Positions 1 to 5,707 of a stretch of DNA of 7,744 bases are shown here, piece by piece (position 1 is the first letter of the stretch; each line of letters begins with the position of its first letter). Both the position numbers and the translations under genes were made by a program. Origin of the DNA: an uncultured Eggerthellaceae bacterium (lineage in GTDB: Bacteria; Actinomycetota; Coriobacteriia; Coriobacteriales; Eggerthellaceae); NCBI GenBank assembly GCA_910585565.1, contig CAJUFC010000122.1, forward strand, positions 1 to 7,744. The letters are read 5' to 3'. The notes under the pieces are model-generated. The model saw only the letters and a program-made list of their open reading frames with translations. It ran no database searches and was not told where the DNA came from.

Positions 1-1169
1 ACGGTGAAGGCGAGGCCGTTGTCAGCCATATCGATCTTGCCGTCCTCACCGGGATGCTTGACGTCCATGGCCTGGGGGTGCATGTCGGGATAGGAGATGA
101 GCTGCGCCTCCTCCGAGGCGAGCGCGCCCTCGTCGGTGACGGCCACGGTCTCGGTGAGCGATCCGTAGGGCTTGCCCATAACGATGTCGTCGGTCCTCCA
201 TCCAGCCTCATGCCAAGCGTAGCGGCGCTCCTTCTGCCCCGCGCTTCCCATAAGAGCCATGCTGGCAGACACGCGTCCCGCACCCTCGTCGGCCACAGCC
301 GGGCTGCTAGCGGGGATGACTACCTTGGCAGCCTCCATTTGGCCAGTGGAGAAAGCGCCGTCCGCGATGCGCTCCATGATGCCGAAGCAGACCACCGTTT
401 GCAGCTCCCGCACGTCAGCGAAGGCGCCGGCAGCTACCGCGCGGCAGTCTACCGGGATGCGGGCGGAGACGAGGGCCGGCGGCGCCCAGACGAGCTCGCG
501 GCACTCTATCGTCTCGATGGAGCCGTCCTCGTTCTGGAACGTCACGCTTGTCGGGCGGAAGAGCATGCCGCCAGACGTCGAGTAGACAGCACGCATCGAG
601 GACGCGCCGGAAGCGGCGGGCAAGGAGGCGCCCGCCGCGCCGGCGGCCTCGACGGACCGCAGGTTAGGAAACGCAAGCGCAAGGCTAGCGGTGTCGATGT
701 CCTTGACGCTTTGCGACAGCGAGAGGACGGCGGCCTGGTCGGCCGTCTGCCCCTCGGCAATGCTGATGGCAACGACGGGGGTGTCCTTGCCTTCTACCGA
801 GATGGCAGGCGGGACCGTGAGCGCGCCCTCGGGAGCGGCGCCGTCGAAGCCGACGAGCGAGAGGCCGCCGTCGGCGACGGTGTAGAGGAGGCCGTCTGCC
901 GCAAGCATGCCGTCCTCGCGCTCCTCGGCGATGGGGGCCCGTGACTCGGTCTCGGCGTTTTCGTCGTTCGTGCTTTCGAGCGCCACGTCGCCGCCGGAGG
1001 TGGCCGGGCGCGGGGCGGGCTCGTCAGCGTTCGCCGACAACAGGCCCGATGCGGGCAGCATCGTGACGGCCAGCAGCACAGCCAACATGACGGAGACGAA
1101 GCGAGTGGCGGCGCATGCAATCGGGACGCCCCAGATCGCACATCCCTCCTCGCCCGCTTGCGACGACAT
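1..1169 (-). CDS. Secreted BspA-like (LRR_5) leucine-rich-repeat protein, N-terminal part, cut by left edge
   Basis: This minus-strand frame has no stop from position 1169 to the window edge, giving at least 362 residues from the inner ATG at 1088 or 389 from the ATG at 1169. A hydrophobic stretch (MLAVLLAVTMLPASGLLSAN) followed by an Ala-Pro-Glu-rich linker looks like a signal peptide, so the protein is probably exported. A segment reading GLLYTVADGGLSLVGFDG is typical of the domains that precede LRR_5 repeats. Near bases 345-440 two units of the form I/V-x-x-x-AF-x-x-x-x-x-L-x-x-V appear (AAGAFADVRELQTVV, then MERIADGAF), the BspA-type repeat. Such proteins usually act at the cell surface in adhesion; that role is inferred. 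The start is uncertain: ATG 1169 supplies a charged residue before the hydrophobic core but has a G-rich stretch directly abutting it, and ATG 1088 has no Shine-Dalgarno. No promoter was identified. Confidence 0.75.
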   Translation of the reverse strand, partial: MSSQAGEEGCAIWGVPIACAATRFVSVMLAVLLAVTMLPASGLLSANADEPAPRPATSGGDVALESTNDENAETESRAPIAEEREDGMLAADGLLYTVADGGLSLVGFDGAAPEGALTVPPAISVEGKDTPVVAISIAEGQTADQAAVLSLSQSVKDIDTASLALAFPNLRSVEAAGAAGASLPAASGASSMRAVYSTSGGMLFRPTSVTFQNEDGSIETIECRELVWAPPALVSARIPVDCRAVAAGAFADVRELQTVVCFGIMERIADGAFSTGQMEAAKVVIPASSPAVADEGAGRVSASMALMGSAGQKERRYAWHEAGWRTDDIVMGKPYGSLTETVAVTDEGALASEEAQLISYPDMHPQAMDVKHPGEDGKIDMADNGLAFT

Positions 1170-1183
1170 CCCCCTCGCGGCGG

Positions 1184-1229
1184 GGAAGATTCCTCGTCGG
1201 GGCTTCGCCCGCTCCTCGGAATGACGAGG
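1184..1229. repeat. REP-like palindromic unit
   Basis: The unit reads roughly GAAGATTCCTCGTCGGGGC, then TTCGCCCGCTCCTCGGAATG. It has an outer pairing ATTCC (1189-1193) with GGAAT (1218-1222) and an inner hairpin CGGG (1198-1201) with CCCG (1208-1211) around a GCTTCG loop. Intergenic units of this style (ATTCxTCG, a GC-rich stem with a TTCG-containing loop, then CxxxGAATGAC) are widespread as dispersed repeats in many bacteria; I recognise the style and have not searched for copies. It lies just upstream of the LRR gene, outside any coding region, as REP units usually do. Confidence 0.45.
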
Positions 1230-1314
1230 GGCGTTCGTTGGATGAGGCGACGATGGCGTCGCGCCTGCAGGATGAGGATATCCCATGGCAATTCCCTTCC
1301 CGTTGGGGCCGCCA

Positions 1315-1344
1315 CTGGCAAAGGCCTCCGCGGGAAGGTACAAT
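1315..1344 (+). promoter_or_regulatory. Candidate sigma-70-type promoter in the gap, no gene downstream
   Basis: CTGGCA (1315-1320) and TACAAT (1339-1344) are separated by 18 bp and match the -35 and -10 consensus at four and five of six positions. Transcription would begin near 1351 and run into hairpins at 1361-1375 (CCCTC/GAGGG) and 1373-1399 (GGGCC-ACG with CGT-GGCCC), ending near GCGCC(TTTTCTTTT)GGCGC at 1427-1445. The predicted product would be a short structured RNA. An isolated promoter match is weak evidence, and I recognise no known RNA family. Confidence 0.2.
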
Positions 1345-1556
1345 GGTGCACGCGGAGGACCCTCGCTATGAGGGGCCGACGTTTCGAGGTGCGTGGCCCT
1401 TCTGCTGGCAAGCTAATCAGGGTCGCGCGCCTTTTCTTTTGGCGCCCTTTCCCAAAAGCGCCTCTTACCTATATATGTGGGATGATCCAAGACAGAGAGG
1501 TTGGCGCATCCCCAACAGGAAATGCGCCATTAACCGCAAAAGCGCTTCTCCCGTTG

Positions 1557-1651
1557 ATTGCGAAGTCAACCTCATCCGCATAGGAATAAGTGGATAAGCG
1601 CTCGTTGCCAAGCGTTTCCTATGCAGATAAATATTCAGTTGACTTCGCAAT
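1557..1651. repeat. 95-bp element bounded by perfect 14-bp inverted repeats
   Basis: ATTGCGAAGTCAAC at 1557-1570 is the exact reverse complement of GTTGACTTCGCAAT at 1638-1651. Inside it a second perfect pair, GCATAGGAA (1578-1586) and TTCCTATGC (1616-1624), is offset by about three bases from the symmetry centre. The whole forms an interrupted cruciform with no coding content. Size and architecture would fit a MITE-like element or a large regulatory or recombination site. I see no target-site duplication directly outside the arms, so the class is undecided. Confidence 0.5.
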
Positions 1652-1743
1652 ATCGTATATTACCCGTTTCGTCCGCCTCCGTCGACACAATGCAAATGCA
1701 CACTATTATGTGCATCAAATCTCCATTCAATTCATGCGGGGGA

Positions 1744-1767
1744 AATCAGAGGAGGATTCCTCTGATT
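1744..1767 (-). terminator. Hairpin directly after the toxin gene, probable terminator
   Basis: AATCAGAGGA (1744-1753) pairs perfectly with TCCTCTGATT (1758-1767) around a four-base loop, and the stem begins three bases past the toxin stop codon. In the transcript direction the stem is followed by only a short T stretch and then a C-run, so it is a weak intrinsic terminator or a 3'-end-protecting hairpin. Confidence 0.5.
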
Positions 1768-1770
1768 GCC

Positions 1771-2115
1771 TTAAAGATCATGGGGCTCGATGGCGTAGAA
1801 GCGGTTGAGCGGATTGCGTCTTTGGTCCTCCAATGCGAACACGATAACCGTCCGCTTCTCATCATCCACGACATAATAGATGCCGTATTTACCGGCATGC
1901 ACGACGCGGGCCTCGAAAGGGAGCTGGGCCGCTTCGTAGTACGGATCATAGACGCGCCCAATCTCTGGCACAACATCAAGAAGACGCAGCATCTTGCTGA
2001 TCTTGGCGATGTCGCTGCGTGAGACTATGGACGCAGCCGTGCGCTTCGCGCTTTCGGTCATGAACACCTCGTAGACGACCGGCTCCTCAGGTGGGTCGTA
2101 GCCTCTCTCAGTCAT
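1771..2115 (-). CDS. RelE/ParE-family toxin of a type II toxin-antitoxin system
   Basis: The 114-residue product resembles RelE/ParE-superfamily toxins. It has an N-terminal strand with VYEVFMTESA, then two helices (about residues 22-50), then the conserved core with RVYDPYYEAAQLPFEARVV and AGKYGIYYVVDDEKRTVIV (residues 54-92). A C-terminal strand with ALEDQRRNPLNRF (94-106) carries the basic residues typical of this family. Members act on ribosome-bound mRNA (RelE type) or DNA gyrase (ParE type); the sequence alone does not say which. The start overlaps the end of the antitoxin gene by 8 bp (ATGACTGA), which means translational coupling. A GAGAG motif five bases before the ATG, inside the antitoxin gene, can serve as ribosome binding site. 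The 20 or so residues before VYEVF are a longer N-terminus than the compact family core needs. Confidence 0.82.
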   Translation of the reverse strand: MTERGYDPPEEPVVYEVFMTESAKRTAASIVSRSDIAKISKMLRLLDVVPEIGRVYDPYYEAAQLPFEARVVHAGKYGIYYVVDDEKRTVIVFALEDQRRNPLNRFYAIEPHDL

Positions 2116-2389
2116 CCCAGCCCAGCTCTCTCAAAGCGTCTTCGAGGGGAATCGTCCTTCCTGCCGCAGCTTCCGCATACGCCGCCTCAAGACGCTCCTT
2201 GAGTCCTATCTCGTAGTCATGCACCTCGCGCCGAAGCCGCTCATGAACCTCATAGGCGCGTGCGTCCATAACGACCAGATCGGCCCTCCCGTTGCGCGTA
2301 ATGTAGACAGGATCTGGACTGCTCTCGCAAAGATCGTAAATCTCGCTTATATTGCGCTGCAAATCGGACGAAGTTCTGATCGTTGTCAT
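2108..2389 (-). CDS. Phd/YefM-family antitoxin
   Basis: The 93-residue product has the Phd/YefM layout. An N-terminal DNA-binding fold covers residues 1-50, with DLQRNISEIYDLCESSPDPV and YITRNGRADLVVMDARAYE (the family's 'xxTxNGxxxxVLxxxxxYE' pattern). A charged, mainly helical tail follows (51-93), which in this family wraps and neutralises the toxin. It should also bind the operon's own promoter, more tightly together with the toxin (conditional cooperativity, known for the family). GGAG at 2396-2399, six or so bases before the ATG, is a good ribosome binding site. It is the promoter-proximal gene of a two-gene operon, the usual order. The pairing with a RelE/ParE-type toxin supports both calls. 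Confidence 0.85.
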   Translation of the reverse strand: MTTIRTSSDLQRNISEIYDLCESSPDPVYITRNGRADLVVMDARAYEVHERLRREVHDYEIGLKERLEAAYAEAAAGRTIPLEDALRELGWDD

Positions 2390-2420
2390 AACACGCTCCG
2401 CTCTCGCTTTCCTTACGCTG

Positions 2421-2451
2421 AGTATATCATCTATTCAGAAAATATTCTGAA
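2421..2451 (-). promoter_or_regulatory. Toxin-antitoxin promoter with operator palindrome
   Basis: Reading the minus strand, TGATATACT (2429-2421) is an extended -10 box (TGn-TATACT) 32 bp before the antitoxin ATG. Immediately upstream lies the perfect inverted repeat TTCAGAA-N4-TTCTGAA (2434-2451), covering the place where a -35 box would sit; no good -35 hexamer is visible. An operator overlapping the promoter is the standard autoregulatory arrangement for Phd/YefM systems, so this is the likely binding site for the antitoxin or antitoxin-toxin complex. Confidence 0.6.
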
Positions 2452-2566
2452 CTGTTGACGGAGCGATCGACGGAGGATGCATACAGCAGGATGTTTCATG
2501 GCCCGCTTTTCAAGCAGGTGTCACCCTACGCTCGTATCTTTAGGTATGTGCCGCACTTCGCACGGA

Positions 2567-4555
2567 TCAGTCTTGTGGACGGATGCGCTCCTTGGCTTTG
2601 GCGAGGCGGTCTGCGTACTGACGCAGCACCAGATACAGCTCGTCGGCGATGTCGTCGGGCAGGATGCCGCTCGCCTTGATCTCGTCGAGCGTGGCCTCGC
2701 TCAAGTTGCGCACCGACTTGAAGTGCTTCAAGAGCGCCTTTTTTCGCACGGGACCGATGCCGGTCACGTCGTCGAGCACCGAGGCTGTCATGCCCTTGCC
2801 GCGCAGCTCGCGATGGAACGTGATGGCGAAGCGGTGCGCCTCGTCGCGAATCTGCTTGATGAGGTAGAGCGATGCCGACCCGCCGGGCAACACGACCGGA
2901 CCTGAGTCCTGCCACGGTACGAACACCTCCTCGTCGCGCTTGGCGAGGCCCACCACCGGGATGTCGTGTACGCCCATCTCGTCGAACATGGCGAGCACGG
3001 CGCTCAGCTGCGGCTTGCCGCCGTCCAGCACGATGAGGTCTGGCTTGCTGCCGAAGCGCTCGTCAGCCAGGCGCTCGGCGCAATAGCGGCGGCTCACCAC
3101 CTCCTGCATGCTGAGGAAGTCGTTCGCCTCGTCCAGCTCGGCGCGTATCTTGAAGCGCCGATACTGGTTTTTGTCCGGCTTGCCGTTCGTGAACACCACC
3201 ATGGAGGCGACAGTGTACGAGCCGTGCAGCGTCGAGATGTCGAAGCACTCGATGCGCTTGGGCGGCTCGTCGAGCGCAAGCGCGCTCTCGAGCTGCAGCA
3301 ACGCCTCGTTGAGACGCTTGTCCTCGTAGTTGCTGCGCACCTTGTAGCGGTTGAGCGTGTGGCGCGCGTTCGTCTCGGACATCTCGAGCAGCTGCTGCTT
3401 CTCTCCCTTCTGCGGCACGGTGAAGCGCACCTTGGCACCGTGTGCCGACGACAGCTTGTCGGTGAGCCACAGCTGCATGGCCTCGACGTCCTCGGGCATC
3501 TCGCGCACGATCACCTCGCGCGGGATCGACGTGGTGGTGTCGTAGTAGCGCAGGAGGAAGTTGTGCAGCAGGTCTTGGTCAGGAACGTCCGAGCCCTTGT
3601 TCAGCACGAACTCGTTGGAGATGATGATGCGCCCCTCACGGATGACGAACACATGGGCGCCTGCCACCGTCTCCTCGCGGAAGAACCCGATTACGTCGGC
3701 ATCCAGGTCGTGGGACGACGCGGCGTGCTGCTTGTCCGACAGCGTCTCGATCGTCTCGATACGCGCCTTGAGGCGCCCGGCGCGCTCGAAGTCGAGCTCG
3801 GAGGCCGCCTCGGCCATCTCCTCGCGCAGCGCATCCAAGAACTCCTTGTGCTGGCCTGCCAGGAACTGCTCGACCTTCTTGACGTTGACGGCATACTCTT
3901 CGGGCGTGATGGCGCCCGAGCACGCGCCCGGCCCCAGCCCCACATGCGCATCGAAGCACGGGTGCTCCTCGATGGCCTCCTCAAGCGGCACGCCACGGTC
4001 CAGCTTGCGCTCGAGATTGCGCCAAGTGGCGCACGACGAGGCGCACAAGGGAACGATGCGACGCGCGATATCGATCATGTCGCGCGCGGCATGCGAGTCG
4101 GTGTAGGGGCCGAAGTACCTCGTGCCGGCCTTGCGCTTCTCGCGCGTGTACTTGATGGCCGGAAACGTGTCGCTTTCGGTGACGGCGATGAACGGGTAGC
4201 TCTTGTCGTCCTTGAAGTCGGCATTGTAGAACGGGTGGTACTGGTTGATGAGGTTCTTCTCCAGGACGAGCGACTCGTGCTCGTTGTCGACGACGATGTA
4301 TTCGAACGAATGGATCTGGTCGACCAGAAGCGGTATCTTGGCGCGGTCGTCCTGGAAGTTGACATACTGGCGCATACGGGCCCTGAGCTGCTTGGCCTTG
4401 CCGATGTAGATGACCTCACCCGAACGGCTCTTCCAGAGGTATACGCCCGGCAGCGTGGGCACCTCGCACAGCTCGCGCTTGATGCGCTCGATCTTTTCCG
4501 ACTGCGTCTCTGCCTGCCCGTCAGCGAGCGCAGCGTGGCTCAACTCTTCGCTCAT
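2567..4555 (-). CDS. uvrC: Excinuclease ABC subunit C (UvrC)
   Basis: UvrC makes both incisions flanking a lesion during UvrABC nucleotide excision repair in the cytoplasm. The 662-residue length is normal. Domains in order: a GIY-YIG nuclease (GVY at 37-39, YIG at 50-52, candidate catalytic Arg58 and Glu99) for the 3' cut; a cysteine region at 171-212; a UVR motif at about 236-276 (ALREEMAEAASELDFERAGR) for contact with UvrB; an RNase H-like endonuclease domain (ECFDIS, Asp439; VLDGGK, Asp511; DEAHRF, His574) for the 5' cut; and a C-terminal helix-hairpin-helix region with DDVTGIGPVRKKALL (about 595-640). The start directly follows the upstream stop codon (TAG-ATG), implying translational coupling. 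The cysteine spacing is unusual: C171-x3-C175, C200 and C212, with glycine where the usual C-x3-C first cysteine lies. A 112-bp stretch without a clear terminator separates it from the toxin-antitoxin operon downstream. Confidence 0.97.
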   Translation of the reverse strand: MSEELSHAALADGQAETQSEKIERIKRELCEVPTLPGVYLWKSRSGEVIYIGKAKQLRARMRQYVNFQDDRAKIPLLVDQIHSFEYIVVDNEHESLVLEKNLINQYHPFYNADFKDDKSYPFIAVTESDTFPAIKYTREKRKAGTRYFGPYTDSHAARDMIDIARRIVPLCASSCATWRNLERKLDRGVPLEEAIEEHPCFDAHVGLGPGACSGAITPEEYAVNVKKVEQFLAGQHKEFLDALREEMAEAASELDFERAGRLKARIETIETLSDKQHAASSHDLDADVIGFFREETVAGAHVFVIREGRIIISNEFVLNKGSDVPDQDLLHNFLLRYYDTTTSIPREVIVREMPEDVEAMQLWLTDKLSSAHGAKVRFTVPQKGEKQQLLEMSETNARHTLNRYKVRSNYEDKRLNEALLQLESALALDEPPKRIECFDISTLHGSYTVASMVVFTNGKPDKNQYRRFKIRAELDEANDFLSMQEVVSRRYCAERLADERFGSKPDLIVLDGGKPQLSAVLAMFDEMGVHDIPVVGLAKRDEEVFVPWQDSGPVVLPGGSASLYLIKQIRDEAHRFAITFHRELRGKGMTASVLDDVTGIGPVRKKALLKHFKSVRNLSEATLDEIKASGILPDDIADELYLVLRQYADRLAKAKERIRPQD

Positions 4556-4825
4556 CTACTTCGCTCTTGTGTCTGTGACCTCGGGAAACCGTATGCTGAA
4601 ATGCGTCGCATCCATGTTCGCGTCCGGCACTTCCCCGTGCAGCATCTTATGACCCAAGTAAGTCAGCTCGAATCCGTCGATCAGGCCGCCCAGCATGAGC
4701 GACCGATAGTAGTGCAGCCCCATGGCCCGTTGGAAGCCGCAATGCTGCGTCACCTCAGCGATCGTGGTGAAGCAGTTGTCGTTGATGGCCTGGAGAAACC
4801 GTCTCTCGTTTTCGGTGAGCTGCAT
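4556..4825 (-). CDS. Small winged-helix-like protein of unknown function
   Basis: The 89-residue product is mostly helical at first (LTENERRFLQAINDN, then TIAEVTQHCGF), followed by LHYYRSLMLGGLIDGFELTY and LGHKMLHGE. A helix-turn-helix with a short beta hairpin ending in 'GLIxxxxxTxxG' is the shape of many winged-helix DNA-binding domains, so it may bind nucleic acid; this rests on pattern only. I do not recognise a named family. Its stop codon abuts the uvrC start without a gap, and 44 bp separate it from the upstream Sel1-like gene, so it is the middle gene of a probable three-gene operon. The start ATG has only a distant AAGGGG, 13 or so bases upstream. The C-terminal 20 residues look unstructured. 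Confidence 0.75.
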   Translation of the reverse strand: MQLTENERRFLQAINDNCFTTIAEVTQHCGFQRAMGLHYYRSLMLGGLIDGFELTYLGHKMLHGEVPDANMDATHFSIRFPEVTDTRAK

Positions 4826-4869
4826 GGCGGAAGGACACCCCTTTGGCCGCGACGTCTCTTTTCGCCATT

Positions 4870-5499
4870 TTACAACGTTTGCCTCCCGTTGGCCGCTGCC
4901 TCACGAATAAACCTCTTTGCGTGCTTGGCGCGGCTCTCGATGTACCCGGACCAATAGGAGCCAGCACCCAGGTCGTATTCGTAGATGACCTTGAGGCGCG
5001 CGGCGGCCGTTCGGTTGCCGCGCCTCACGGCATGCAGGTACAAGATCTCTGCCGCCCGCACGCACTCGACGCGCTCTGCCCGCGTGGCACCCGGCGCTGG
5101 AGAGCATCCCTCGCCAAGGTAGCGGTCCCCCAGCTCGAGCGCAAGCACACCGCCTTTGTCAGGGCAGTTGGGATAGCATTCGACGAACACGCGCCTGCCG
5201 TCATCCGAGTGCGTGTTGGAGACGCGCTCGCTGAGCCACACTCGCGGCAGCGACTCCGCGCAAGGCACCCCTACCCGATCGACAGAGTAGACTGGTGCCG
5301 ACCGCCTTGCGCCGAAGAGCCGGTGCGCCATCCTGCGCACGAGGCCTGCCACGTCGAACCGCGTGCTCAGAATGCCGTTGCCCCGGCGCACATTGGGCGA
5401 GCCGAAGGCGGCATTGGACGCGCGCGCCACCCACGAGACGCCTCGCGCTCGCTGCTGCGGCATCACACAAAACGGAATCATCGACTTTACCATTGCCAT
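4870..5499 (-). CDS. Sel1-like/TPR repeat protein, function unknown
   Basis: The 209-residue product has a basic, low-complexity N-terminal half without a signal peptide or clear motif, a small cysteine group (C80, C108, C112), and a C-terminal half with about two Sel1-like helical repeats. The first (about 118-162) contains LALELGDRYLGEG and RAAEILYLHAVRRGN. The second (about 163-206) contains AAARLKVIYEYDLGAG and HAKRFIREAAANG. Such repeats form protein-interaction scaffolds; partner and role are unknown. The start is well supported: GGAGG (complement of 5509-5513) lies nine bases before ATG 5499, better placed than for the in-frame ATG at 5493. It is the first gene of the probable operon leading into uvrC. 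It is divergent from the FabH-like gene, and I could not pick out its promoter in the 160-bp divergent region. Confidence 0.75.
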   Translation of the reverse strand: MAMVKSMIPFCVMPQQRARGVSWVARASNAAFGSPNVRRGNGILSTRFDVAGLVRRMAHRLFGARRSAPVYSVDRVGVPCAESLPRVWLSERVSNTHSDDGRRVFVECYPNCPDKGGVLALELGDRYLGEGCSPAPGATRAERVECVRAAEILYLHAVRRGNRTAAARLKVIYEYDLGAGSYWSGYIESRAKHAKRFIREAAANGRQTL

Positions 5500-5657
5500 G
5501 GCTCAGCACCTCCACGACATCGCTTGACCGTCACCATACCATGCCAAGGATACGCGATACGCTCGTGATAGGTGTCCCATGATTGGTACTGTGCGCGAGC
5601 GATTGCCGCCGCCGAGCAGCAACCGAGGCAAGGCGTTCATCTGGTATCATTGTATCT

Positions 5658-5685
5658 TTGACAAACATTGTGCGTGACATACGAT
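5658..5685 (+). promoter_or_regulatory. Promoter of the FabH-like gene
   Basis: A perfect -35 box TTGACA (5658-5663) is followed after 16 bp by TACGAT (5680-5685), a four-of-six -10 match. Transcription would start near 5692, downstream of the ATG at 5684, so that ATG cannot be the translation start from this promoter. A GTG at 5708 would then have a leader of only about 16 bases. Confidence 0.6.
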
Positions 5686-5694
5686 GACGATACG

Positions 5695-5700
5695 AAGGGG
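5695..5700 (+). promoter_or_regulatory. Ribosome binding site that sets the FabH-like start at GTG 5708
   Basis: AAGGGG lies seven bases before the in-frame GTG at 5708. The alternative ATG at 5684 has no purine-rich site upstream and overlaps the predicted -10 box. Confidence 0.65.
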
Positions 5701-5707
5701 TGTCGAT

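Larger units (their letters stand above)
1170..1770. other. 600-bp gene-free interval with many inverted repeats
   Basis: No frame here gives a credible protein: the open frames have no recognisable motif or consistent ribosome binding site. The left half is GC-rich and the stretch from about 1580 to 1770 is clearly more AT-rich than the flanking genes. It contains a REP-like unit (1184-1229), a chain of hairpins between 1325 and 1445, a hairpin at 1502-1529 (TGGCGCAT / ATGCGCCA), a 95-bp inverted-repeat element (1557-1651), a hairpin at 1696-1715 (ATGCACA / TGTGCAT) and the probable toxin terminator (1744-1767). The base composition and repeat density suggest an insertion-prone site beside the toxin-antitoxin operon. 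Confidence 0.6.

Noticed and set aside
54..944. Plus-strand open frame of 296 residues
   Set aside because: It is the exact antisense frame of the LRR protein gene; the translation is Arg/Gly/His-rich with no motif, while the minus strand gives a signal peptide and LRR_5 repeats.
1639..1661. TTGACT followed by TATATT as a promoter
   Set aside because: The spacer is 11 bp, too short for sigma-70, and TTGACT is part of the inverted-repeat arm.
1115..2022. Plus-strand open frames across the gap and antisense to the toxin (1115-1597, 1158-1583, 1558-2022)
   Set aside because: No motifs, no ribosome binding sites, and they run through palindromic repeats or oppose the toxin gene.
2530..2566. Hairpin CCGTGC/GTGCGG after uvrC as a terminator
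   Set aside because: The stem needs two wobble pairs and no T-run follows, so there is no support for termination.
2455..2905. Plus-strand open frames starting at the toxin-antitoxin operator and running against the uvrC 3' end
   Set aside because: They overlap the UvrC helix-hairpin-helix coding region in antisense and show no domain.
2966..4957. Plus-strand open frame of 663 residues
   Set aside because: It lies antisense to uvrC and is about as long only because the GC-rich codon pattern of uvrC leaves few stops on the other strand. The Leu/Val/Arg/His-rich translation has no domain, and UvrC is certain.
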